64,000 nucleotides of DNA from Chlamydoabsidia padenii (GCA_025330725.1 JAIWND010000006.1:248001-312000); one strand, 5' to 3'. Counted from the first letter of the stretch, positions 1 to 10,192 are shown. The notes: generated by a model from the letters alone, not told the origin. Numbers and translations are program-made.

Positions 1-25
1 CACACTCACCTGTTTACTACACATC

Positions 26-258
26 ATGTTTGTCAACCAAGCACAATTCGATCTATTCACCAAAGACACACAAAATGCCATCGACTATTTTGAAAACATG
101 GCAGCTGGTAACAAAAAGTCCTCTGGCAAGGATGATTGGAAAATGAAGAAAAGTGTTTATGAAGTATGCAAGGCACTCTCCGAAAACAGGCGGCAAAATT
201 ATTTGAATGAACAAGGTCAATGGGTCTCTGTCCAGGAAGACTTTGAAGCCAGGAAAAA

Positions 259-312
<54 letters not shown>

Positions 313-529
313 AGACTAACGGATCACGATGACTAACTTTTTATTTATCTTTTAGACGAACAACAAGCGGGAATATTATGCATTGACTTGTCGCATGAAT
401 GAAAAAAAGATTATTGAAAAGTCAATCGCTCACTATGATACCATGATTCAAGAATGCAAACCCAAGTCAACATCTGCCTCTGGAACCAAACGGAAATCTG
501 GTGCCAAAAAGATTAGAAAAACAAAATAG
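26..529 (+). CDS. small basic hypothetical protein, 2 exons
   Basis: I do not recognise this protein. The model joins exon 26-259 and exon 356-529, in phase 0, giving about 135 residues. The intron (260-355) has a GT donor, a GACTAAC branch-point-like sequence and a TTTAG acceptor. The C-terminal third is Lys/Arg rich (it ends with KKIRKTK), which suggests a nuclear or nucleic-acid-associated protein, but that is inference. No signal peptide or membrane segment is visible. The window begins only 25 bp upstream, so the ATG at 26 could be internal and this could be the 3' end of a longer gene. The intron contains a run of 49 A residues that takes up half its length. Confidence 0.55.
262..310. 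repeat. 49-nt poly(A) run inside an intron
   Basis: An uninterrupted A homopolymer begins two bases after the GT donor of the intron at 260-355. It may be a slipped microsatellite or the tail of an old insertion. Confidence 0.95.
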
Positions 530-770
530 ATAGTTGTAGACTCCCCTCCCTCCGCGTCCCATCTTTATGTAGTTTAGATTATAATAGAACACACTCAATA
601 AACTGTAATTTACTTGTTGTATAAACAATTGTTTGGTTATTTGTCTTATATAGACCCAACTGGAATCAAGCATATCCAACCTTAATGATTGATTAATTAA
701 TCAATGTCTAGCTAGACTTGCCACATGCGTATTTCATAGTAAGAGAGTGGCTCATTCATGCTAATGACTA

Positions 771-1066
771 CTATATATCTGCGAGTCTGACCCAGGGGCG
801 ATTTTGAACAGTGTGGAGAGATCAACACTGTCATATTTACAACTAGGACAAGTGTCAACCTAAACAAGAAAAAAAGAAAAGAAAAATGTGACTTCGGGGA
901 TTTAAAAAACATTCAGGGAATGATCCCACTCACAATCTTGACAATGGCAGATCCTTTGGGCCCATTGACTCTAATCCGACGATCGCATAACTCGGTGTGG
1001 TAAAAAGTATCCCTGTACATCTCACCATCTGATGGGCCACCGATTGAGTGTAGTGTGTATAGCATG
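771..1066 (-). pseudogene. truncated RlpA-like (double-psi beta-barrel) gene copy
   Basis: This is a degenerate duplicate of the intact gene at 4594-5104. Read on the minus strand, about 1066-934 encodes a stretch with ELCDRRIRVNGPKGSAIVKI, matching the intact copy. It is followed by a conserved intron (860-933, GTGAGT donor) and then VDTCPSCKYDSVDLS from 859 down. The signal peptide and first half of the domain are missing, and the C-terminal part (SAGRVKINW in the intact copy) is replaced by unrelated sequence that soon hits a stop. Intron position and phase are the same in both copies, so this is a DNA-level duplication, not a retrocopy. An alternative upstream exon cannot be fully excluded. 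Confidence 0.75.
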
Positions 1067-1709
1067 TTATATATAATAACCCTCTTTGTATGATACAGAA
1101 ATTCATCATATATGCTTACAATACTAATGAGGATACATTACTTGACAATACATACATTATAATATGTCTGGTCAGTGGATAGGGGGCATGATGTCAATGT
1201 AAAGCGGCGATTCAAAATGTCAATCTGCAGGAATTTCTATTTTCAGCTTCAGTTTTCATCGTTTAGAAGTGCACTCTTAGCAGAAGCAGTATGTATAATG
1301 ATATATAGTGTGACAGGGTGGCGTGGATTAGCACTTTAGTAATACATATCAGTATAAAAGGATATAATTTGGTTCTTGTTATCGAAAAAGCAAGGTGGCT
1401 GTAAAACACACAAGGAAATCAAAGCATTATCTAATGATAAACCCGGTTTACAGTATATACTTCTTTACACTCAATCTATATTTCTTCTTGTCTTTTATAT
1501 ATCCAATCAAAATAAAACTGTTCGATTGATTGATGATGTCTTGGAATGAAGTCTATTTGTTTAGGCGTTTTCGCCCCCTTTTGTGAAATTATTCAAATCC
1601 CGAAAGTTAAAGTGTTTTAAAAAGGCGGGTTCCTCTCTTTTAAACACTCTCTTTCCTGAACTTTTTTTATCTGCCTCAGTTACATCCTTCTTCCTTCAAT
1701 CCACTTTTT
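1067..1709. other. intergenic, promoter side of F-box gene
   Basis: I see no gene here. The stretch is AT-rich and includes one exact copy of the recurrent promoter motif at 1592-1602. Confidence 0.6.
1592..1602 (+). promoter_or_regulatory. TTCAAATCCCG element
   Basis: This is an exact copy of the recurrent 11-mer, 108 bp before the F-box reading frame at 1710, and is followed by A. Confidence 0.6.
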
Positions 1710-2731
1710 ATGACTTACTTCAACCAGCTCTCTAATGATATACTCAATCTTGGACTTTCTTTATGGAACAACAATAGATCTCTATCAACTCGGATTAACC
1801 AACAAATACTGGCACAAGGTGACGAACGAGCGACTATGGAATGAACCAATAAAAAGAATAAATGGATACGGCATCTTTAATCCAATCTTGACTCACCAGC
1901 TTTTGGCTAGTCTACGGTTCAATCGCAACTCTCCACAACTTTGCTCTCTTCCTCTTGGTCAGTATGTGCGCAAACTTGGGTTTCAACATGGCGGCTCGAC
2001 GAAGGATATCATCTCACTATTGGGCTATACTCCCTTGGTGGAATCTCTCACTCTGTGCTATATGAGCGTTACTGATAAAGACTTTGTGCGCATGGTTAGC
2101 CAGTGCCCCAAATTAAAACGGTGTGTGCTGCTTAATTGTGGCTAGATCACTGATATCGGTATAGTCTCTTTGGCCGATCTCTGTCCTCGACTTTGTGATC
2201 TCGATTTGCAATTTAATAAAGGAATTACTCCTATGGTATTGGTTAGTCTAAAGAACTGCTCATTGGAACCATTGGTGGTTGATCTGCGTTTTGGTGCTAA
2301 TCTTTGTGAACCTGTTATTAAACTACTTTTACCAGCATCCAACGAATCATCATCTCTCTTCCCAATGTTAAATAATTTCTCCATCGTAGGCTATAATCAT
2401 ATTGATCCTGAACTCCTGACAGCCTTTATCAAATCTCGACCTCGTCTTCAAAAACTCGATTTATCCAAATGTGGAGTTACTGACGCCATAGTGGACACTG
2501 TCGCTGACTCCATGCCCGACATACAATATCTGGATTTGTTTTTAAACCATAGAATTACTATCCCTGCTATGGAACGACTAGTAAAGGCGTGCACAAAGCT
2601 AACTCGTTTGAATCCCCCCTCATTATAGATTCTTTGATGGAACCTATAGCTTTCTCGACACTCGTCGTAATTCGTTCTTGGAACATAAAGAACTGGATAT
2701 TCTTAGAGTATCTTCGAATACGGCGATCTGA
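1710..2731 (+). pseudogene. F-box / leucine-rich repeat protein, disrupted
   Basis: The frame from ATG 1710 begins like an F-box (MTYFNQLSNDIL), but the matching continuation (SILDFLYGTTIDLYQLGLT, then NKYWHKVTNERLW) lies in another frame starting near 1738, so there is a frameshift close to the start. The LRR part continues to an in-frame TAG at 2143-2145 (after KRCVLLNCG) and resumes in the same frame straight after it (ITDIGIVSLADLCPRLCDLD). Near 2617 a run of six C appears to shift the frame again; another frame continues with HYRFFDGTYSFLDTRR to a TGA at 2729-2731. F-box/LRR proteins are substrate receptors of SCF ubiquitin ligases. Three lesions suggest a recent pseudogene; assembly errors are the alternative. 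A translation start at 1735 would drop half of the F-box. Confidence 0.7.
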
Positions 2732-2781
2732 AGAAGGAAATGGATGGGATTATATGGGATCATTTAGTGCGGATTAGACAC

Positions 2782-2783
<2 letters not shown>

Positions 2784-2821
<38 letters not shown>
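2784..2821. repeat. 38-nt poly(T) run
   Basis: A T homopolymer lies just 3' of the F-box/LRR pseudogene. Confidence 0.95.
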
Positions 2822-2823
<2 letters not shown>

Positions 2824-3774
2824 TATAGTTGATTAGATTAGTTGTAGTAACCTTGTAAATATCAATAAAACAAACTTTGTATACTCTTTTTTAGGACTTT
2901 GGTTGATAAAGGTGTTCAGGGGACTGGAAAACTTTATATAATTTGTGCGAAAGGAGCCATATATATGATGAACACAAAGTCTATGCAAAGAAAAGACCAA
3001 ATCCGGATACAATTAAAACCCCGGTATTTCCTGCATATTACACAATACATTGCTTCATAGACTGGTGTTATTTAAACTACCCCCCCATAACATTACTTTC
3101 CAGCTAAAATCATCCAATACAAAGCTAAAAATACAGCTACACACATAGTATGATCGAGTTTACAACCAACCTGTTTTATTATATTTACAAATGTATATGC
3201 TACATATCACTATAATATCCTAAACTAAACTAGACTAAACCAAGTGAGCCAAAGCCAATACCATCGTCTTTGTCAATACAAGCAAGTTTACCTAAAGCTA
3301 AGATGCACCAGTTTACCCTATTTATCATTTGTAAGATCATTGTTTAGTATACCAGTTATCATTACAGTACCTTTATTGCCTGTCATCTTTCCCAAAGAGA
3401 TTGACTTTATACGAGTCGCGGAATGAATACCACCATCAAGTTCCTCGTCACTAAAATGCTGTCATCTATAGGCAAACCAATAGCATCAATGACATGTGTT
3501 CAATAAGGGTAAAAGGGGTGATACATCCATCATCCGTGCTGTCGTCATCGTTTGTGTGTAAAGGTTGTTGAATAAAGTCAGTTGGTCACATTGGTAAAGG
3601 CAAGTGGTGATTTCCATTGAATTGATCCAATAACAGTTGCAGAGTTGAGTTGTTTTTAGGGGTAGGTTCATTCAAGTTATCAATATCCTGTAGGTAAAGT
3701 CATCGCACCGGATCAGTTAAAGTTCTTTATAGTTAAGAAGAAGTGATATTTTAAAGATACAATTGTTGGGTCGG
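2822..3774. other. intergenic, no gene seen
   Basis: There are AATAAA-like sequences near 2864. Short open frames occur but show no recognisable domain or codon pattern. Confidence 0.5.
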
Positions 3775-4200
3775 TTAATTTGTTGAGGTTCCATAGTGCA
3801 ATTGCCTTGAGTCGAGACCGTCAAAGTTGTAACTGTACATTTCCAAGTTGATCATTAGACACGCTATGATAAAAGAGCTGAAGGCCTTCCACCAAAGGGG
3901 GCTTGTTCCAATAAATAGTTGACTTTGATCGACTAGATCCCGATATGTAAAACCAATGTGGCATATATGGAGGTAAGTTGATATGGTGTTGAGAATTATG
4001 GTGAGAGAAGAAAAGACTTTTTCAAAAGAGGGCTTGTTATCGTCATTATCCAGTGATCTATTTTGGCGCACCAACAGGTTAGCCATGTCGTGTAAGGATC
4101 TGCTAACAAAAGTACATTCCAAGAGGTCGGTTATTGCATTAATATGAGCCAAGATCAACTTGGTCGGTTCTGGTGGAATGCGTTTAACGTAATTGTCCAT
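3775..4200 (-). pseudogene. F-box protein fragment
   Basis: From ATG 4200 the minus strand reads MDNYVKRIPPEPTKLILAHI and then a second half with DLLECTFVSRSLHDMANLLV. This is a recognisable F-box pattern (PPE-x-x-KLIL then DLL-x-C-x-x-VS-R-x-W-like), with Ser where the usual Trp sits after VSR. After the F-box the roughly 100 remaining residues show no clean repeats and end at 3775, far shorter than typical F-box/LRR proteins of 400-600 residues. It may be a truncated relative of the gene at 1710. An upstream in-frame ATG at 4254 would add a hydrophobic leader that I think is 5' UTR. A motif variant sits at 4279-4291. Confidence 0.5.
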
Positions 4201-4436
4201 AAAGTAAAAAAGAGTGAAGTTAAGGAAGAAGAGAGGGGTAAAAATGAATCTCACGTTTCAAGAAGGTAATAAAGGACATTTAAAATCCCGCTTTTTTTGT
4301 GTGTAAATGGGCGACCATGCCCATCATTACGTTCAATCCAGCTTGGAACAAACGAAGTATATTATATAGGATACTTTTTATCAAGATGTATTGAAATCAA
4401 CGGAATAATTCTTTATAATGATTGTCAAGGGCATAT

Positions 4437-4447
4437 CGGGATTTGAA
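4437..4447 (-). promoter_or_regulatory. CGGGATTTGAA element
   Basis: This is an exact copy of the recurrent 11-mer on the minus strand, 237 bp upstream of the F-box fragment at 4200. Confidence 0.55.
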
Positions 4448-4593
4448 AATCCAAAATCATGCGTGTGCAGTATGATTGTTTATTGTAGACACATATACAA
4501 TTAATATCATCAAGATAAATAAATGCATACTATAGTACATCTAGATGTAGGTGACAATGATTGTTTCAAACAGTCATAGCCGCAACAGAAAGT

Positions 4594-5104
4594 CTAAACC
4601 CAGTGCCTATAAAAAAGCAATGAATACAATGATATCTCATTACATGGGATAAAATGAATCTTACCAGTTGATTTTAACCCGACCAGCGGATAAGTCAGCA
4701 ATCTTTTTGAATGAGGATGGGGAGAGATCAACACTACCATGCTTACAACTAGGGCAAGTGTCAACCTAAGCAAGAAAAAAAAAAAAAAAGGTGAGTGCGG
4801 AGTTTAATATAAAAATTCAGGGGATGATCCCACTTACAATCTTGACAATGACAGATCCCTTGGGCCCATAAACTTTGATCCGACGATCACATAGCTTGTT
4901 ATGATTAGGATTGCTAGGATTTTGCATTTGAGGAGCATTGAGGGCAGCCACCATTTGATTGTTATCATGAGTCTTGCCACAACTGCCTAGACCTACATGG
5001 TAGTAAGTACCATCACCATAAAAGCCACGTTTTTCCAAAGGCGCCGCCGAGGTGACCATAATGTAAACCATCATGAAACAAGCAAGTACCGAGATCAAAT
5101 TCAT
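4594..5104 (-). CDS. secreted RlpA-like / expansin-fold small protein
   Basis: Three exons (5104-4838, 4765-4665, 4606-4594) give 126 residues. There is a signal peptide (MNLISVLACFMMVYIMVTSA), then a KR site, then a double-psi beta-barrel pattern: GDGTYYHVGLGSCGK, KLCDRRIKVYGPKGS, VDTCPSC and SAGRVKINW. Six Cys fit the usual paired arrangement of barwin/RlpA-like fungal proteins. These are secreted and thought to act at the wall or on carbohydrate, though most lack demonstrated enzymatic activity. The final 13-nt exon adds HWV; without that splice the protein would stop at INW, and the family usually ends in an aromatic-rich strand, so I prefer splicing. A truncated duplicate lies at 771-1066, and an exact promoter motif lies 161 bp upstream. 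Confidence 0.85.
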
Positions 5105-5999
5105 TTTGTATATACAAGAGATAGATAAGTGGGGTGGTTTTTTTTAGTGTAATAGATATATACCAGATGTATCTAAAGAAGAAGGAGGATGGAATAGAAT
5201 GAGTCGATCGTTTATATACGAGAGTTTATGGAAAGGGAAGAAAAATCATGATGGAAAAAAACATTTCAAATCCCGCCCCGACAGCACACGGTTCCTGGGC
5301 AAAGAAAAGACACACTGTTTCATTTCAATAAGGGTCCAGAACATTTAATAATAGGCTTGTCATTCCCAAGTGATGTGAGTGACGATAATTCTTTTTATTG
5401 TCTGGCTATGTTTGAAAGAAATAGAGGAAAGATAAAGATGGCCTTGTTTGCTCACATATTTTGCATTAATGACAATTTATGGTTGAGAGAAGACATAAGA
5501 ACATGGTGATACAAAGATATGTTTATAAAAATAGTAATAGTGTGCACTTGATATATGAGAAAATGGTACTAGCAAGGAGGTACTATTGTTCTCCATGGTG
5601 ATCAGATCCACTATTAGATCTTGTCAGCGCAGCCCAATCTGATAAAAACCCCGACAGTGCATGATTTGATGTGTTCCGATCTATTTTTCTATAGATAACA
5701 TCCAAGTTTCTTAAGAAGCTTGAATCGTCAGTATAATAACCTATTAATAAGTATGCATAGTAAAAGAGAGGCTTTGTTTATTTATTATGATCCATTAAAA
5801 ACTACAACTACAACTATAGTATCATTTATCCAATAGTGAATTCTGTGTACATGGGTGAGAGTCATGTATAGGCCAAAGTCGTTCCTAATAGTCATATTTC
5901 AATAGGCATTCAAAGTGAGTCGATGCATTCGCGTAGCCAAAATGAATCGAGTAAATAACTGAATCAGCTAAGAATAAAAGTAAAACAGGATTGATAACC
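5105..5999. other. intergenic, no gene seen
   Basis: The promoter region of the RlpA-like gene occupies the first 200 bp (motif at 5265-5275). The rest shows no supported gene. Confidence 0.5.
5265..5275 (+). promoter_or_regulatory. TTCAAATCCCG element
   Basis: This is an exact copy followed by CC, 161 bp upstream of the RlpA-like start codon at 5104. Confidence 0.6.
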
Positions 6000-6545
6000 A
6001 CTACTTTATCGATTCAATCCCCGATTTCCGTTCCCCTTCTTTTTTTTGATACCTACTTAAATGGGAAGGCTCGTAAATATATCTGTGTAGATTACAAGCT
6101 GCAGTAGTGGTGTTGTAAGTTGGTGTCACATGTGGGTCTGGACTATTGATAGCTTGATTCATAGTGACCTTTCTGTTGTTTGATCCTATCCTCCCTTTCT
6201 CAAATAAATAGTCAGCCTTGTTGGTTTGTACACTTACTAAATGACCAAAGAAGTCCATCCATCTGGGAGTCAAAATGCATCACCATACCAGAGTCAACCA
6301 AACAATCCTTATTAAAAAATGATGGTATCACAGCAATAACAGGAATCAAGTTGGTAGACATTGGTCAACACCACCAGTTTGCACTTTTTCTTCTTACCAG
6401 AATATGGTCGGTTGCCATTGATTTTTCCATTTCCCAAATGATTCATTGTTGCCACGCAAAAAGACAAGCACTTACCTCCAGATATCAAATAAAGGTGAAG
6501 AGGGTTCTACAGGATTCATTTCGTTCCAAATGATCAATTTGAGGG
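6000..6545 (-). other. possible coding remnant
   Basis: On the minus strand near 6540-6490 a protein-like stretch (LIIWNEMNPVEPSSPLFDIW) runs into a GTAAGT donor. Further down, NKDCLVDSGMVMHFDSQMDG resembles an aspartic-protease-like D-S-G context but is not conclusive. No continuous gene can be assembled, so this may be an old mobile-element or gene fossil. Function unknown. Confidence 0.25.
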
Positions 6546-6650
6546 AGAAGTGGGATTTTGTGAAAAAAAAACAGAGAAAGAAAATTACCACTGCCTTGTG
6601 GGCTTCAACCATTTTCGAGTAACGCCGATCCTATTCAAATGTCCTATGTA

Positions 6651-6668
6651 TGTCAATTTTCATTCTGC

Positions 6669-6718
<50 letters not shown>

Positions 6719-6890
6719 TACAAAAGTCAGGGTAAAACAATCTTAAGGCTATATTGCTCCTTAGAGTGGACTTGGTATATTGGCCATTATGTAAACTTTG
6801 TTGGAAATAGGCTAAGGAATGTACATGGTCACTTTTGTCATTAGCATCGCTTGTCCATTAAGCCAGTAGAGCTCTCTTAAGATTCCAGGC
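6651..6890 (+). repeat. degenerate repeat, copy A
   Basis: The copy comprises GTCAATTTTC, a T-run at 6673-6716, CAAAAGTCAGGGTAAAAC and then a block with ATTATGTAAACTTTGTTGG. Copy B at 6924-7148 repeats the same order, T-run included. Translated, the block reads GHYVNFVGNRLRNVHGHF, suggesting coding ancestry. Confidence 0.85.
6673..6716. repeat. 44-nt poly(T) run
   Basis: A homopolymer at a fixed position within repeat copy A. Confidence 0.95.
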
Positions 6891-6923
6891 GAGAGTAAGC
6901 GGGTTTTGAAATAAGTTTTGTCT

Positions 6924-6944
6924 TGTATGTCAATTTTCGTTCTG

Positions 6945-6984
<40 letters not shown>

Positions 6985-7148
6985 CAAAAGTCAGGGTAAA
7001 ACGATCTTGAGGCTATACTGCTCCATACAAGGTACTTGGTACAATGGCCATTATGTAAACTTTGTTGGAAATAGACTACAATGTCCACATCGCCACTTTA
7101 ATCATTAGCATCACTTGTCCATTAAGGCAGTAGAGCCTTTCCAAATCG
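6924..7148 (+). repeat. degenerate repeat, copy B
   Basis: This is a direct repeat of copy A, offset by about 270 bp, with a T-run at the same internal position (6948-6984) and the translated block GHYVNFVGNRL. Confidence 0.85.
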
Positions 7149-7254
7149 TAGTAGAGACAGGCTGGATCTGAAAAAGTACGAAAAGGAACCAGACTTCATT
7201 TTTTTGTTCTTGCAAAGAACAGGTAAAAGTCATTCCAAGTCTGAACTGACCGAC

Positions 7255-7355
7255 ACAAGGGTTTTGCCACATTGCTCATTATGTAAAGTTTGTTGGAAAT
7301 AGGCTATAATGCCCACATCGCCACTTTAATCATTAGCAACCGTGGACAATTGGAG
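7255..7355 (+). repeat. degenerate repeat, partial copy C
   Basis: This copy shares TTATGTAAAGTTTGTTGGAA and CACATCGCCACTTTAATCAT with copy B, but lacks the T-run and the left part. Confidence 0.8.
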
Positions 7356-7398
7356 CGAGTAGAGAAAATCCCGTGCGCTTGGCAATTCCCAATAGAGA

Positions 7399-7700
7399 TC
7401 AAATCATGTTCCGGGCAAAAAGTAAAGAACTATCAGAATGTATTTGATGTGGATCCTTCCAATACCATTTGGAGACATTCCTGAAAGGGTACGGTTTCAC
7501 TTTTTTCATGTTTTCCCTTGTGGACCGTTTCCGCAAAGAGCAGGTTTCAAAACCCGCATACCCTATGGTTCCTTGTAAGAGCTCTACCGTCTCAATGGAC
7601 AATGGATGCTCATCAATAAATAAGCCATGAGCATTGCTTAGCCTATTTAAAACAAACTTTACATAAAACACCAAGAGCCAAGTCCCTTGTATGGAGCTGT
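7399..7700 (-). repeat. degenerate repeat, inverted copy D with open frame
   Basis: On the minus strand the same block is found (TTATGTAAAGTTTGTTTTAA) next to a CTCCATACAAGGGACTTGG segment shared with copy B. Here the frame stays open from 7674 to 7399 (91 codons), including VKFVLNRLSNAHG and, further on, IETVELLQGTIGYAGFE. Copies A and B show the same residues broken by stops. The repeats therefore seem to derive from a multicopy protein-coding element that I do not recognise. Confidence 0.7.
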
Positions 7701-8456
7701 ACAGGCCTACAGTCTTTTTTTTCCTTTTCTTTTTCTTTTTACCTCCCGTGTCTAAAAAAGGAGAGTATCAGGTCTCACCTCGTTATCAAACCGATGCCAA
7801 TAAACCGAGTGTGTACTTTTATGATGTATTCTCAGTAAAAAGTCCAGCTTTCAGGCACCCATTTCAATCGAACCAAGTTTAAGGTCATATGTACCTGTCA
7901 TTCCTTTTGCATTGACAATCTCAAAAGAGCTTAACGAAAGTCTAGCTCTGTCTTTTTTATTACTTATCATGCGAAAAGGGTTATAGGAGAAGAAAAGAAA
8001 TGGAGAAAATATTGTAATAAAAGACTAGTTTCTCGATCAGAGGCTGTGTTTGTCAAACCCGCTTCATGATAATAATATATGTGCTCCCAATGTCATGTCG
8101 CTCAGTACCATTCATTCCTATCATATGTAATAGGCCATCAGACAATCAATTACCTAATACTTTTTCGCTTATTACAAAGGCCTATGTACACAAAGTGCTT
8201 GATATGATTTTTTTTATTACATCCAGAGTCATTTCTATACTATATCTACAGCTATGTCTATACTATAGTGAGAAGGAGGGAAGGGGATGATAAAAAGAGA
8301 GCCTAAATTATGTGAGTGAAGAAGGGATGAGAGATAAAGAATGTCAGAGACCGTCACCACTTTTGTTCATCGTCCAATCCAATCCAATGTTAAAGAGTGA
8401 GCCGCTCGTTTCTTTCTTACTGTCTGATCATCTAATCCTACTGAATAAAGACATAT
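7701..8456. other. intergenic, no gene seen
   Basis: Pyrimidine tracts and short open frames only. The 3' end region of the PA-domain gene falls here. Confidence 0.5.
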
Positions 8457-9322
8457 TTAGCTGATCATTTTACTTTTCCCAGATCTATCAAGGCGGAGTT
8501 TTGTTAAGACGTTCATGCAAAGTGGATGAGGGTTTTCATGATGAGACAGTTGATGATTTGTACCCAGTTTAACCGTGTGCCCGGCCATAGGCGTCGATTC
8601 AGGTAAATAGATGATCAGTCGCCCAAGTTGTTGCTTACGTTTGCTGGTATTTGGGTCACCTATTCACCTAGACAGAAAGAAAAAGAGAGAGAAGGTTAGA
8701 AACAATCGTACGTTCATCACGTTTTTGATCCCAACCTCCTATTTTATATATATATCTTACCTGGAGCATACATTATCATCCATTCATTATAGTATTTGTC
8801 TATAGAGTAAAAAATATGTTAGTGTACCAAGTACCTCTTGTCAATGATTTTGTTTTGATTTATACCGCCGACTACTACAGCAATGGCACCGTCGTGTTTC
8901 ATATATCTGACTTTATCATTGAAAGAGCAGTTACCTTGTTCGACCAGAGCAATCCATTGGTCAGAAGGAGCTTTCATGACTTGACAGCCTTGCCGTAGAT
9001 CGTGTGAGAGTGGAGCCAGCAAGCAACCCGCCAAGCCTTCTTCTGTGTCTGCGATCCTCGGTCCAAAAGTAGCCATACAATCCACACAAGTTTCATTTGT
9101 TGCCTATTATAGAAGAAGAGATGGTTAGTACATGTACAATTCACAAACACCCATTAACCCACTATATTTTTGCCTTTTCAACAGTAAACCATCATCACCT
9201 TTTTTATTTATTTTTAATCCATACAACTTACAATAACAGTGAATGAAGCAAGTGCTAGATGAAAATGATACCCAAGTATTGATGATAATGTAAGAAGTAA
9301 AGTATTAAGAATCCTGGTGCAT
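8457..9322 (-). CDS. PA (protease-associated) domain secretory protein
   Basis: Four exons are supported: 9322-9232, 9103-8866, 8799-8761 and 8659-8457. The central exons give a PA domain: C-V-D-C, ATFGP, GCLLAPLSHD, GCQV, then WIALVEQGNCSFNDKVRYMK, GAIAVVVGD and MYAPGDP. PA domains are luminal or extracellular lids found on sorting receptors, proteases and RNF13/Goliath-type E3 ligases. No RING or long transmembrane segment follows, so this is a small (about 189 residue) soluble or secreted PA protein. Exon 1 carries a signal-peptide-like stretch (TLLLTLSSILGYHFHLALA), but the nearby ATG at 9322 is out of frame by one base (an apparent extra G after ATGCACCA). Either the start lies elsewhere or the frame is broken. 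Introns 2 and 3 are in consistent phase. Confidence 0.7.
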
Positions 9323-9683
9323 AGAAGAAAAAAAAAAAAAAAGAAGGAGAAGGCGGAAAAGAGAAGGGAAAGATTAAAATTCGATGTGGGAAACCCGCCC
9401 CAGTCTGTAAAAGCGCCCCAACATGATCAGCCATGATACAAAAAAACGCTAATTACCCCAACATGATATATAAAGCAACCATTTTGTACCAGCATACATT
9501 CATCAACAACATCATCCATTAACATGTATTGACCCAATCATGCCAATACCCTTTATGTAAAAAAAAAAAAAAAAGACAAGTAATTAGGCCAGCGGATCAT
9601 TGCCGGAGATCGAAAATGCATGATAGACATGATGAAATTTTTATTGACTTGTTGAACAAAGATATTAAACAGAAATATCTATT
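9323..9683. other. short intergenic region
   Basis: The PA-gene promoter with a degenerate motif (GGGAAACCCGCC near 9388) and the 3' flank of the P2 gene. No gene seen. Confidence 0.5.
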
Positions 9684-10091
9684 CTAATCAAAGAGACCGA
9701 AGCCCATATCCTAATAAAGAGAGAGAGAGAGAGAAGCAAAAGGTCAGTTCATCAAATTATAATCTTGGTAAACAAGTGTGTTACTTACATCATCAGATTC
9801 TTCCTTTTCTTCTTCCTTGGCTTCTTCAGCAGGAGCATCGGTAGCAGCACCACCGGCAGCACCACCGGCAGAAGCGACACCAGCACCACCAGTAGGAACA
9901 GAGGCGAGCTTTTGTTGACCTTCTTCGATAAGTTGAGCAATATCCTTTTCACCAAGAGCAGCAATCAAGCTGTTAACACGACCTTCGTCATGTTCGATAC
10001 CAACAGTGTTCAAAAGAGACTTGATATCGTCAGCAGAAGGAGAGGCCTTTCCACCGGCGTTCAAAAGAAGATAAGCAGCGAGGAATTTCAT
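9684..10091 (-). CDS. RPP2: 60S acidic ribosomal protein P2
   Basis: Two exons (10091-9789 and 9710-9684) give 109 residues. The N-terminal dimerisation domain starts [14 protein letters not shown], followed by an Ala/Gly-rich hinge, an acidic stretch ([13 protein letters not shown]) and the invariant C-terminal tail [10 protein letters not shown] supplied by the 27-nt last exon. P2 pairs with P1 on uL10 to form the ribosomal stalk that recruits translation GTPases. The size matches the family. It lies head-to-head with the UBX-domain gene (355 bp between starts), so the two may share a promoter region. Confidence 0.97.
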
Positions 10092-10149
10092 TATTGATGA
10101 TCTATAGGAGAGGGGGTGTCAGTATTATCCTTGAGTCATATTTCGTCGG

Positions 10150-10192
10150 CATTGATCATCCAATCATCCATCCATCCATCCATCCATCCATC
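10150..10192. repeat. (ATCC)n microsatellite
   Basis: Tandem CATC/ATCC units in the spacer between the P2 and UBX genes. Confidence 0.9.

Noticed and set aside
1592..1602. Recurrent TTCAAATCC read as the T-arm (B-box) of tRNA genes
   Set aside because: No acceptor stem, D-arm or anticodon arm could be folded upstream of the copies I checked, the preceding GG is absent, and many variants lose the invariant C.
2143..2145. Programmed stop-codon readthrough in the F-box gene
   Set aside because: The TAG context is not a recognised readthrough signal and two other lesions are present, so decay or error is simpler.
6650..6844. Open frames running through poly(T) tracts (poly-Phe proteins)
   Set aside because: The length is created by the homopolymer; the flanks belong to a repeat with stops in other copies.
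9765..10097. Ser/Thr-rich open frame on plus strand
   Set aside because: It is antisense to ribosomal P2, whose Ala-rich codons produce this frame.
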